A stretch of 16,347 bases of DNA, taken from positions 1 to 16,347 of the forward strand of contig CAZFAT010000207.1 of NCBI GenBank assembly GCA_964517075.1, read 5' to 3'. Numbering within the stretch: the first letter of the stretch is position 1; each line of letters starts with the position of its first letter. The notes under the pieces were generated by a model. The model was not told where the DNA came from. It made no database searches and saw only the letters and a program-made list of their open reading frames with translations. This document shows, piece after piece, positions 1 to 7,271 of this stretch. The position numbers and the translations under genes were made by a program. The stretch comes from CAZFAT01 sp964517075 (GTDB taxonomy: Bacteria > Acidobacteriota > Vicinamibacteria > Vicinamibacterales > SCN-69-37).

Positions 1-1
1 C

Positions 2-1024
2 GCCACGTTCGAGGTTCTCGTCCGCCAGCATCCGGATGAGTCCGCGGTGCACACCGGCCTCGCCACCGCGTGCGTGCTGCAGTTCGAGGCCACGCGCGCC
101 GACGTGTCGCCCGACCTGGAGGCGCTCGGCCTCGCCGCCGCGCACGCGCGCGAGGCCTGCCGCCTCGATTCGAACGCCGGCGAAGCGTGGGCGACGCTCG
201 GCTTCGTCCTCGAGCGCACGGGCGATCGCCTCGACGCGCTGGCGGCACTCCGCCGCGCCGTGACGCTTGAACCGGACCGGTGGCTCCACCAGATCCGGTT
301 GTCGTCGGCGACTTGGGGCGAGGAGCGGCTGCGCGCGGCCCGCCGCACGCTGGCGCTCGTGCCCGACTGTCCGCTCGCGCGCTGGCTGGCCGCCACGGTC
401 TATGTCGCCCGCGGCGCGCCCGCCGAAGCCGAACGCGAGCTCGATGCCGGGCTGGAGGCCACGCCCGGCGAGTCGGCCGCGTCTCCACGCTTCTCGGCCG
501 TCGCCCTGCACTATCTGAAAGGGCTGCTGTGCCTCGCGCGAGGGGCCGACGACGACGCGCTCGACGCGTTCAGGCGCGAGCTGGCGCTCGAGCCGCGCGG
601 ACACCTCTACGCGCGCGAGTGCGCCGCGAACACCTGGTATGCGATTGGCGCGCGCCATCTGCGGCGCGGAGAAAGAGACGCAGCCCAGGCCGCGTTCGAT
701 GAGGCCCTCGCGCGCGTCGCGGGCCACGCGATGGCACTCGCCGGTCTGGCCCTGCTGGGTCGGCGAGATGACGACGCTCCATGCGGCCGCGACTTGGCGG
801 CGCCTTCGGCGCCGATCCCGGTGGACGTCGCCATCGCTCGCGCCGTGCCGCTCGGGGCGGCGGGCGATGCCTCCGGTGCCGCGCGACTCGTGGGTGAGGC
901 CATGGCCTCAGCGCCCGCCGGCAATGCCGGCTGGATCCTGCCAATCGAGCCGCTCGTCCGCGTGGAGCGCGATCGACCGGCGTGGCGGGAGGTGCTGGCG
1001 TTTCTGCGAAGCCGCGCGACGTAA
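2..1024 (+). CDS. TPR-repeat protein, 5' end cut by the window
   Basis: The reading frame is open from the first complete codon (position 2) to TAA at 1022-1024, so the true start lies upstream. The GTG at 47 is only the first start-like codon inside the window. The protein is Ala/Leu/Arg-rich and helical. One clear TPR repeat reads EAWATLGFVLERTGD, followed by DALAALRRAVTLEP (about 190-275). Weaker repeats follow near 'AATVYVARGAPAEAERELDAGL', 'DDALDAFRRELALEP' and 'RRGERDAAQAAFDEAL'. TPR solenoids bind other proteins. Tails of this kind often sit C-terminal to a winged-helix, kinase or cyclase domain, but that part is not visible, so no function can be assigned. No membrane segment is seen. 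It is followed by 104 bp before the next gene on the same strand. Confidence 0.8.
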   Translation, partial: ATFEVLVRQHPDESAVHTGLATACVLQFEATRADVSPDLEALGLAAAHAREACRLDSNAGEAWATLGFVLERTGDRLDALAALRRAVTLEPDRWLHQIRLSSATWGEERLRAARRTLALVPDCPLARWLAATVYVARGAPAEAERELDAGLEATPGESAASPRFSAVALHYLKGLLCLARGADDDALDAFRRELALEPRGHLYARECAANTWYAIGARHLRRGERDAAQAAFDEALARVAGHAMALAGLALLGRRDDDAPCGRDLAAPSAPIPVDVAIARAVPLGAAGDASGAARLVGEAMASAPAGNAGWILPIEPLVRVERDRPAWREVLAFLRSRAT

Positions 1025-1128
1025 CGAGCGAGGCCGCGTGTGCCGGCCCGCGTCGGGCCATGATACGGTCACATTCCTGGAGGCCGGGTGGCACGACCGC
1101 AGGCGGTTCGGCGCCCCCGGGAGATCCG

Positions 1129-2064
1129 ATGAAGCGTGCCCTGCTCGTCCTCGGCCTGTTCGCGTGTGCGGCTCCCGCGTCCGCCCAGGCGACGCATCCC
1201 GCGGCACTGTCCGGTTCGACCGACCTCTCCTGGTCCATGGCCGACCAGGGCGGCGCTGCCCAGACGGCCGTCGAAGTCCCCTGGAACGACGCCATTGCAC
1301 CGGGCACGCCCGAGCACGCGGCGCGCGCGCTCAAGGAGTCGTCCCGCCATGGCGAGTGGGTGGATATCAAAATGGCGGATGGCACAGCTCTCAGGTCCTG
1401 GGTCGTCTATCCCGAGCGGGCCAACAAGGCCGGGGTCGTCCTGGTGATTCACGACATCCGCGGCATGGCGGACATCCCGCGCGCGGTCGGCGACCAGCTC
1501 GCGCAGGACGGTTTCATCGCCTTGGTTCCCGATTTCCTGTCCGGGAAGGGCCCGAACGGCGGCGGGACCGAATCGCTGGGCGCTGGCGTGGGGCAGGCGA
1601 TCCGCACGCTGACTCCCGCTGAGGTGAACGCCCGGCTCGATGCGGCGATGGAGTACGGCCGGAAGCTGCCGGCGTCCAACGGCCGCGTGGGGGTCGTCGG
1701 CTTCTGCTGGGGCGGCTCCCGCAGCTTCGGCTATGCGGTGCATCAGCCCGGTCTGAACGCGGCGGTCGTGTACTACGGCGACCTGACGGGGACGACGGCT
1801 GACGCCGCGCCCGAGGCTGACGTCATGAAGATTCGCGCGCCCGTGCTGGGCCTGTACGGCGGCAACGACGCCCGGATCAACACGACGATCCCGCCGACCG
1901 AGGCGGCCATGAAGAAGCACGGCAAGAGCTACGAGCCCCGTATCTTCGAGGGCGCCGGCCACGGCTTCCTGGGTGGCCAGGCGGGTGCCGGTGGCGCGAA
2001 CCTGAAGGCCTCGCTGCAGGCGTGGCCGCTCACGATCCAGTTCTTCCGGCGCCATCTGCAGTAG
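1129..2064 (+). CDS. Secreted dienelactone hydrolase family protein
   Basis: An alpha/beta hydrolase of 311 aa. I chose ATG 1129 because it opens a clean Sec signal (KR, then a hydrophobic run ending APASAQ, probable cut after residue 20) and has GGGAG a few bases upstream; the frame stays open further upstream but codes nothing recognisable there. The mature protein has the DLH nucleophile elbow GFCWGGS with Cys193, then Asp247 in GGNDARI and His278 in GAGHGF, which form the Cys-Asp-His triad of the family. The position equivalent to the active-site Glu of classical dienelactone hydrolase appears to be Asp109 (VIHDIRG). Family members hydrolyse lactones or esters, including dienelactone in chloroaromatic breakdown. 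The exported location and lack of catabolic neighbours make that exact role unlikely, so the substrate is unknown. The family call is firm. Confidence 0.88.
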   Translation: MKRALLVLGLFACAAPASAQATHPAALSGSTDLSWSMADQGGAAQTAVEVPWNDAIAPGTPEHAARALKESSRHGEWVDIKMADGTALRSWVVYPERANKAGVVLVIHDIRGMADIPRAVGDQLAQDGFIALVPDFLSGKGPNGGGTESLGAGVGQAIRTLTPAEVNARLDAAMEYGRKLPASNGRVGVVGFCWGGSRSFGYAVHQPGLNAAVVYYGDLTGTTADAAPEADVMKIRAPVLGLYGGNDARINTTIPPTEAAMKKHGKSYEPRIFEGAGHGFLGGQAGAGGANLKASLQAWPLTIQFFRRHLQ

Positions 2065-2078
2065 ACACGCAACCTGAC

Positions 2079-2102
2079 ACGCCGGGCGCGTACGCCCGGC
2101 GT
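2079..2102 (+). terminator. Strong GC hairpin between the hydrolase and GH97 genes
   Basis: A perfect 10-bp inverted repeat (ACGCCGGGCG, loop CGTA, CGCCCGGCGT) begins 14 nt after the hydrolase stop codon. The stem is very GC-rich, but no T-run follows (the next bases are CTGCGTTCG), so it is not a textbook intrinsic terminator. It could act as a weak or factor-assisted terminator, or protect the 3' end of the upstream message. The stem is seen directly; the role is inferred. Confidence 0.5.
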
Positions 2103-2167
2103 CTGCGTTCGACAGCCAGCATCGCCTGCGCACCGTCTGCGCCTCTGCGGGCGCACTGGAGCACGCC

Positions 2168-4105
2168 ATGAGGAAATCCCGGAGACTCGCTACCACCGTC
2201 GCGGGATGCGTCATCGTCGCATCCCTGGTCGCCACACATGCACAGCAGAAACCTGCGTCGCGGAGATCCGAGCGGGTTCGGATGCAGGAGGTCCGGGTAC
2301 TCAGCCCGGATGGCAAGGTCAGTCTCACGCTGCTGCCCAACGCCGAGCGCCTGACCTTCACCGTCGCTCTCGACAACACGACGGTGATCGAACCGTCCCC
2401 GCTGGTCATGGAAGTGGACGGGTACGATTTGTCGACGGGCGTCGTGCTCAACGGCGAGGAGCGCGGCGAGGCCATGGAACGGTATCCGTGGTCTGGCGCG
2501 CGATCGACGGCCAGCAGCCACTACAAGAGCGCGACGCTGTCGTTCACCAACGATCTGAGCTTCATCACCTACAGCCTGGAGATTCGCGCGTTCAACGACG
2601 GCGTGGCGTTTCGACATGTCGTACCCGGTGACAGCACGGTCAGCCGCGTGCCCAACGAGTTGACGGCGTTCACGCTACCGGCGAGTTCGACCGCCTGGTA
2701 CCATGGCCTCGCCGGAGGACACTACGAGGCGCCCTACCTGAAGAAAGACGCCGCCGCGGTAGAGCCCGGAGAGTGGGCCGGGCCGCCGCTCACGTTCAAA
2801 CTGCCGGGCAGCGGCGGCTATGCGGCGATCACCGAAGCCAATCTGGTGAACTACAGCGGCATGGCGCTCGAGGCGGATGGCCGCCGCGGCTGGATTACTG
2901 GTCTCGGCCATCGTCAGCCGCTGAACTATCCGTTCGAGCTTCGATACGGACGTGACGAGGGCAAGCGCCTGGCGACGGCGGCGGCCGTGACCGGCACGAT
3001 CACCACGCCGTGGCGTGTCGTGATGGTCGGCCGTGATCTGAACACGCTGGTGAACAGCACGATTCTGCCCAACCTGGCGCCGCCACCGGATCCGAAACTG
3101 TTCCCGCAGGGCATCCGGACTTCGTGGATCAAGCCCGGCCGCGCCGTCTGGCGCTACCTCGACGGTGGCCCGACCGGCGTCGAAGGCATGAAGGAATTCT
3201 CGCGTATGGCGGGCGAGCTGGGGTTCGAGCACCACGTGATCGAAGGCTTCTGGAGCAAGTGGACGATGGACGAACGGCGTGATGTCGTCCAGCACGCCCG
3301 TCAACGCGGTGTTGGCCTGTGGTTCTGGCGGCACAGCAACCAGCTCCGCACGCCGGAGGCGCGGCGCGAGTTTTTCGGCATGCTGCGCGACCTCGGCGTC
3401 GTCGGCGCGAAGATCGACTTCTTCGACCACGAAGCGAAGGAGGTGATCGATCTGTACGAGGCGATGCTGCAGAGCGCCGCCGAACACCAGATCCTCGTGA
3501 ACTTCCACGGCGCCAACAAACCCACGGGGCGAGATCGCACGTGGCCGCACGAACTGGTCCGGGAGGGCATCCGAGGCATGGAGTCGAGCGCGATGATGGA
3601 GCGCGCGCGGCACCAGACGATTGTGCCCTTCACGCGATACCTGGCCGGGCCGGCCGAGTACACGACGATGGTCTTCACGGAGCGGCGTCGCGACTCGAGC
3701 GTCGCGCACCAGATCGCGAGCCTCGCGGTCTTTTCGAGCCCGTTGCTGACGATTGCCGCCAATCCGCAGAGCATCCTGAGCAGCCCGGCAGTGGACGTGA
3801 TCAAGAGCATTCCGGCCGTGTGGGATGAGACGGTCGTGCTGCCCGGCTCTGAAATCGGCGAACTCGTGGTGTACGCGCGGCGGACGGGCCAGACCTGGGT
3901 CCTGGCCGTGATGTGTGGCCCCGAGGCCAAGTCCGTCCGCGTGCCGCTGTCGTTTCTCGGCGACGGTCCTCACCGCGCGACGCTCGTGCGGGACGGGGCC
4001 GACGGCTCCACCGTGACCGTCCAGACCTCCACGCACAGCCGATCGGACTCGCTGGCCCTCGAGCTAGCCGCCGGCGGCGGGTTCGTCGGGCGCTTCATCC
4101 GGTAG
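2168..4105 (+). CDS. Glycoside hydrolase family 97 enzyme, probably retaining type
   Basis: A protein of 645 aa, the usual length for GH97. ATG 2168 follows a GGAG ribosome site at 2158-2161 (6-nt spacing). It starts a signal peptide (RKSRR, hydrophobic core, cut near THA/QQ at residue 25), so the enzyme is periplasmic or outer-surface. Order: N-terminal beta-sandwich (about 40-290), catalytic barrel (about 300-560), short C-terminal beta domain. The barrel has GAKIDFFD with Asp417 and, later, EGIRGME with Glu472. These sit where retaining GH97 alpha-galactosidases of the BtGH97b type place nucleophile Asp and acid/base Glu. Inverting SusB-type alpha-glucosidases lack that Asp. I therefore infer a retaining alpha-galactosidase-like exo-enzyme. 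There is no SusC/D pair, transporter or other glycosidase nearby, so substrate context is missing. Confidence 0.9.
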   Translation: MRKSRRLATTVAGCVIVASLVATHAQQKPASRRSERVRMQEVRVLSPDGKVSLTLLPNAERLTFTVALDNTTVIEPSPLVMEVDGYDLSTGVVLNGEERGEAMERYPWSGARSTASSHYKSATLSFTNDLSFITYSLEIRAFNDGVAFRHVVPGDSTVSRVPNELTAFTLPASSTAWYHGLAGGHYEAPYLKKDAAAVEPGEWAGPPLTFKLPGSGGYAAITEANLVNYSGMALEADGRRGWITGLGHRQPLNYPFELRYGRDEGKRLATAAAVTGTITTPWRVVMVGRDLNTLVNSTILPNLAPPPDPKLFPQGIRTSWIKPGRAVWRYLDGGPTGVEGMKEFSRMAGELGFEHHVIEGFWSKWTMDERRDVVQHARQRGVGLWFWRHSNQLRTPEARREFFGMLRDLGVVGAKIDFFDHEAKEVIDLYEAMLQSAAEHQILVNFHGANKPTGRDRTWPHELVREGIRGMESSAMMERARHQTIVPFTRYLAGPAEYTTMVFTERRRDSSVAHQIASLAVFSSPLLTIAANPQSILSSPAVDVIKSIPAVWDETVVLPGSEIGELVVYARRTGQTWVLAVMCGPEAKSVRVPLSFLGDGPHRATLVRDGADGSTVTVQTSTHSRSDSLALELAAGGGFVGRFIR

Positions 4106-4126
4106 GTGATGGAGTATGCGATGGAG

Positions 4127-4148
4127 AGGCCGACCTTCAGGTCGGCCT
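4127..4148. repeat. Perfect 22-bp palindromic repeat (hairpin)
   Basis: AGGCCGACCT and AGGTCGGCCT are exact reverse complements separated by only TC. The element lies 21 nt after the GH97 stop and upstream of the BlaI operator. There is no T-run after it. A stem this perfect with a two-base loop looks like a REP/dispersed palindrome rather than a plain terminator, although it may also end GH97 transcription. Only this one copy was noticed in the window. Confidence 0.6.
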
Positions 4149-4174
4149 GACATTGCCCCCTTGCTTGCGCAATA

Positions 4175-4188
4175 ACTACATCTGTAGT
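4175..4188. promoter_or_regulatory. BlaI/MecI-type operator
   Basis: The sequence ACTACA-TC-TGTAGT is a perfect dyad with the TACA...TGTA core that BlaI/MecI repressors bind. It lies 29-42 bp before the BlaI-family start codon. A second small palindrome, TAGTACTA (4188-4195), abuts it and may widen the site. A loose -35-like TTGCGC (4165-4170) and -10-like TAGTAC (4188-4193) would place the operator inside the promoter, as expected for autorepression; these promoter boxes are weak guesses. The dyad is seen directly; binding is inferred from the family and position. Confidence 0.8.
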
Positions 4189-4216
4189 AGTACTAACCTC
4201 ACTCGTAGGAGTACCC

Positions 4217-4600
4217 GTGCCGAAGCCCCGTCTGACAAGGCTGGAACTGCAGATCATGGAAGCGCTGTGGACGCGCGGTGCTTCCTCGATTCGTGAGGTG
4301 CAGGAGTCGTTTCCGGCCGCGGAGCGGCCGGCCTATACGACCGTCCAGACCATGATTTACCGCCTGGAAGCGAAGAAGGCGGTCCGCCGGGTCAAGAAGA
4401 TCAGCAATGCCCACATTTTCGAGGCCGCCATCGCCAGGGACGTCGCCGAGCGCCGGATGATCGACGACCTCCTGCAGATCTTCGGCGGCCGAACGCAGCC
4501 TGTGATGGCCCACCTCATTGAATCGGGCCAGTTGAGCCTGGACGACCTGCGTGAAGCCGAGGCGCTGTTGCAGGAGACCGCAAGGAGAAAGAAGCCATGA
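4217..4600 (+). CDS. BlaI/MecI/CopY-family repressor
   Basis: A 127-aa protein, the normal BlaI length. Translation starts at GTG 4217, set by AGGAG at 4207-4211. The N-terminal winged helix is clear: LTRLELQIMEALW, then SSIREVQESF, then the recognition region AYTTVQTMIYRLEAKKAVRRVKK (about 40-65). The C-terminal helices (about 75-125, FGGRTQPVMAHLIESG...LSLDDLREAEALL) match the dimerisation and cleavage segment of the family. Such proteins bind TACA/TGTA dyads as dimers and are inactivated when a partner membrane protease signals. The operator just upstream indicates autorepression, and the 4-nt overlap with the M56 gene indicates co-expression and translational coupling. No beta-lactamase gene is nearby, so the regulated response is unknown. 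Confidence 0.93.
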   Translation: MPKPRLTRLELQIMEALWTRGASSIREVQESFPAAERPAYTTVQTMIYRLEAKKAVRRVKKISNAHIFEAAIARDVAERRMIDDLLQIFGGRTQPVMAHLIESGQLSLDDLREAEALLQETARRKKP

Positions 4601-6516
4601 CGCAGGCGTGGTGGGACCTGATCCTCGGCGGCGGCGCGGGCTGGGCCCTCGGCGACCATCTCTGGCAATCCACGCTCGGCGTCGCCATTGCGGCGTTCTT
4701 CGTCTGGCTGGCCGGGCCAGGCCGGCCGTCGCTCCGGCACGCGCTGTGGCTAGCCGCCTCCGTGAAGTTTCTGATCCCGTCCTCGCTCCTCGTCGCGGTG
4801 GGCGAGGCGTGGGCACCGATGCTGATGCCGGTGCCAATTCCAGTACTTCCAACGGCTACGTTTCAGATCGTGGGCGAACCCTTCACGATTTGGGCGGAGG
4901 CACGCGCCGGGATGCCGGACGACCACTCTTTGGCTCTGCGCAGCCTGCTGCCGATCGCCGCCGTGGTCATCTGGGCGACGGGCGCGCTGGCGCTCCTGCT
5001 GCTCCGGTGGACGCGCGGGCAGAAGGTCAGGTCGGTCGTGGCGACCGGTACCGAGCTGAGGTCCGGCCGCGAAGTCAGCGCGGTCGGGCGCGCGCTGGCG
5101 CGATCGCAGGCCGCGCGACGGACCGTGACCGTGCGCCTGGTGCCGGGCGTGACGACGCCGGCGCTTTTCGGGCTTCGCCGCGCCGTGCTCCTCTGGCCGG
5201 CTGGCCTGTCCGCGCGGCTGAGCGACGCCGCGATGGCGTCGATCGTGGCGCATGAGATCGCGCACTTCCGCCGACGGGACAACGTTGCCGCTCTGGTGCA
5301 CACGCTCGTGGAGACTGCGTTCTGGTTCCATCCCCTCGTGTGGTGGATGAGCGCGCGGCTGGTCGAGGAGCGAGAGCGCGCGTGCGATCGGGAAGCGCTC
5401 GACGCCGGCGTGGCGCCGCGGACCTACGCCGAGACACTGGTGACGGTGTGCCGGTTCGGTCTTGCCGTCCCGCAGCCACTGCTCTCGAGCGCCGCCGGGT
5501 CCTCCCTCGGACGGCGCGTGGAGGTCATCATGAGCTATCGGTCACGACGTCTCGCCGCGCCGCCGCGCGGATTCACGATGGCGCTGGCCGCGCTGCTGGT
5601 TCTGGGACCGGTGGCGGCCGGGATTGGCCGCGGGCACGAGCACGGCCTGACGACCCAGGCCGCCGAGTCGACTGCGATGGCCGCGACGGTTCCGATGCAG
5701 GTTCCCGCGGAAACCGCGGAATCTAACATAGTGAGCCCGCCGGTCGCTGCCGGGCCCGTCGATCGCGCCTCGCCGCCGGCCGTCCCTCCCGAAGATGGTC
5801 GTCCGGCACCACGCAAACAGGACTACTACCGCGGAGGAGGCATTACCGCGGTCAGGATTGTCCAGCCTACGTATACCGCCGCAGCGATCCAGGCCGGACT
5901 TGAAGGAACTGTCGAGATCGAAGCGGTGGTCCTCACTGATGGCACGGTCGGCGACGTGCGTGTCGTCAAGAGCCTGGACCGCCAGTTCGGCCTCGACCGA
6001 CAGGCGATGGAGACCGCAAGACGCTGGGTGTTCAGGCCGCCCGTCGATGCCGCGGGAAGCCCGGTTCGCGCGCTTGTCACGCTGATTCTCGACTTCAGAC
6101 TCGGCAAACAATCCGCACCAGGGGTGGGGCCGGACTCGGCTCAGACGCCTGTGTCGCCTGCCGCCCCGCCACGGGATCCGAAACAGATCTCGCCCAGCCA
6201 GGAGGACCTCGAATTCCGGCAGGGTGCGCTCGCGCCGGGCACGCCGGGCCTGACGGCCGCGAAAGCCATTTACACCGTGCACCCGAGGTACACGTCGGAG
6301 GCCATGCGCGCGAAGGTTCAGGGTTCGGTGGAGCTCGAGGCTGTCGTCGGTACCGATGGCACTGTCGAGCGCGCCCGCGTCACCCGGAGTCTCCATCCTG
6401 ATCTCGACGCGCAGGCCCTGATCGCGATTCGTCAGTGGCGCTTCGAGCCAGCGACGCTCGATGGCAAGCCGGTAATTACCTGGATGCGGTTAACGATGGA
6501 CTTCAGGCTGTACTGA
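4597..6516 (+). CDS. BlaR1/MecR1-type M56 membrane protease with two TonB C-terminal domains
   Basis: A 639-aa protein whose ATG overlaps the repressor stop (ATGA, 4597-4600). The N-terminal half is an M56 integral-membrane metalloprotease. It has hydrophobic segments near residues 15-35, 45-65 and 108-130, zinc motif HEIAH (His219, Glu220, His223), the conserved RRRDN, a membrane-near segment ending WFHPLVWW, and probable third ligand Glu260 in ERERACD. A last membrane segment (about 328-344) leads to a Pro/Ala-rich periplasmic linker. The C-terminal half has two TonB-C-like domains (about 413-502 and 551-639), each with P-x-Y-T, G-x-V-x-x-x-x-V-x-x-DGTV and W-x-F-x-P. BlaR1 instead carries a penicillin-binding sensor, absent here. 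Inferred role: sense an envelope signal and relieve the upstream repressor. Whether the TonB domains sense, or contact outer-membrane receptors, cannot be told. Confidence 0.93.
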   Translation: MTQAWWDLILGGGAGWALGDHLWQSTLGVAIAAFFVWLAGPGRPSLRHALWLAASVKFLIPSSLLVAVGEAWAPMLMPVPIPVLPTATFQIVGEPFTIWAEARAGMPDDHSLALRSLLPIAAVVIWATGALALLLLRWTRGQKVRSVVATGTELRSGREVSAVGRALARSQAARRTVTVRLVPGVTTPALFGLRRAVLLWPAGLSARLSDAAMASIVAHEIAHFRRRDNVAALVHTLVETAFWFHPLVWWMSARLVEERERACDREALDAGVAPRTYAETLVTVCRFGLAVPQPLLSSAAGSSLGRRVEVIMSYRSRRLAAPPRGFTMALAALLVLGPVAAGIGRGHEHGLTTQAAESTAMAATVPMQVPAETAESNIVSPPVAAGPVDRASPPAVPPEDGRPAPRKQDYYRGGGITAVRIVQPTYTAAAIQAGLEGTVEIEAVVLTDGTVGDVRVVKSLDRQFGLDRQAMETARRWVFRPPVDAAGSPVRALVTLILDFRLGKQSAPGVGPDSAQTPVSPAAPPRDPKQISPSQEDLEFRQGALAPGTPGLTAAKAIYTVHPRYTSEAMRAKVQGSVELEAVVGTDGTVERARVTRSLHPDLDAQALIAIRQWRFEPATLDGKPVITWMRLTMDFRLY

Positions 6517-6544
6517 AAGGGTGCTCGCAGCCGATTCCGTCGCG

Positions 6545-7231
6545 CTACTTGATCGTGACGCCCGCCGACAGCAGCATCAGGCGTGCGGCCTGGCGGCTGG
6601 CCGAGGCTGACGTGCCGGCCTCGGCGCGTGTGAAGTACATCCGCACGTCGAAGCCGAACGCGACGTGATCGGACAGGAACCACCGGGCACCGGCGCCGGC
6701 GTTGAGAGTGAGGAGATACGGCGCGTCAGCGGCTGGCGTGGGCAGTGTCAGCGTCGGCGAGAATGCGTTCTTGAATCGCAGCGGGCCGAGTCCCCCGCTG
6801 ATGTGGCTCCAGCCGCCCTGGTGCCCGAAGTTCAGCGAGACGATGCCCGAGAGCCCCTGGAGCTGTCGGACCACGTGGTTGCCGATCGGGGCGCCGCCGG
6901 CATCAACGAGCGCTGATCGGCCGCGTGCGAGCAGCCCTTCGCCGCCGATCCCGAGGGCCAGTCCGGGCCCTCGCAAGGGATAGACGTGCAGGCCCGCCAC
7001 GCCGCCCCACGCACGGTCAGGGAGGACGTCCGTGGACAGCCCGAAATCGCTGGCCGTGACCGGGTCGTCCATCAGACTTCCCGTCACGCCACGCACCTCG
7101 ACCACCGCGACCGGCAGCGGCCGACGCTCCTGGGCGGCTGCGATGAAGGGAAACAGCAGCGCGAGTGCCGTCAGCACCGAGGTCCGTGTGACCCGATGCC
7201 CTCGATCATCAATCGTCAATGATTCAATCAT
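6545..7231 (-). CDS. Small exported protein, probable outer-membrane beta-barrel
   Basis: A protein of 228 aa from ATG 7231. A signal peptide is visible (hydrophobic SVLTALALLFPFIAAAQ, cut near residue 33). The rest is rich in Gly and alternating hydrophobic/polar stretches such as YLLTLNAGAGARWFL and HVAFGFDVRMYF, ending in a final strand LMLLSAGVTIK. This pattern fits an eight-stranded outer-membrane barrel of the OmpA/OmpW size class. No specific family is recognised. The start is uncertain: another ATG lies at 7243 and a GTG at 7177, and the start region lies in an AT-richer repetitive stretch. It is the last gene of the minus-strand cluster, 34 nt after the CCA enzyme, and converges on the M56 gene with a 28-bp gap. 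Confidence 0.7.
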   Translation of the reverse strand: MIESLTIDDRGHRVTRTSVLTALALLFPFIAAAQERRPLPVAVVEVRGVTGSLMDDPVTASDFGLSTDVLPDRAWGGVAGLHVYPLRGPGLALGIGGEGLLARGRSALVDAGGAPIGNHVVRQLQGLSGIVSLNFGHQGGWSHISGGLGPLRFKNAFSPTLTLPTPAADAPYLLTLNAGAGARWFLSDHVAFGFDVRMYFTRAEAGTSASASRQAARLMLLSAGVTIK

Positions 7232-7271
7232 CAATCCAATCATCACTGACGCGATCAACAAATCGTCAATG
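7211..7271. repeat. AT-richer segment with 11-bp direct repeats 50 bp apart
   Basis: AATCGTCAATG occurs at 7211-7221 and again at 7261-7271. Between them are several related ATCATC/TCAATC units, as in ATTCAATCATCAATCCAATC. The base composition is clearly lower in GC than the flanks. The segment covers the end of the CCA-enzyme gene, the 34-nt gap and the likely start of the outer-membrane protein gene. It may be simple-sequence slippage or a remnant of a tandem array. Confidence 0.6.

Noticed and set aside
982..1128. Upstream extension of the hydrolase to 360 aa
   Set aside because: It overlaps the TPR gene, adds no family sequence, and hides the signal peptide that begins at 1129.
1069..2475. 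468-codon open frame on minus opposite the hydrolase and GH97 start
   Set aside because: It is antisense to two well-supported enzymes and has no recognisable motif.
2675..4036. 453-codon open frame on minus opposite GH97
   Set aside because: This is a codon-shadow of a conserved catalytic domain and has low-complexity Arg/His composition.
4217..6516. Beta-lactam resistance operon
   Set aside because: The repressor and protease belong to the BlaI/BlaR1 families, but the protease has no penicillin-binding sensor and no beta-lactamase or PBP2a gene is present.
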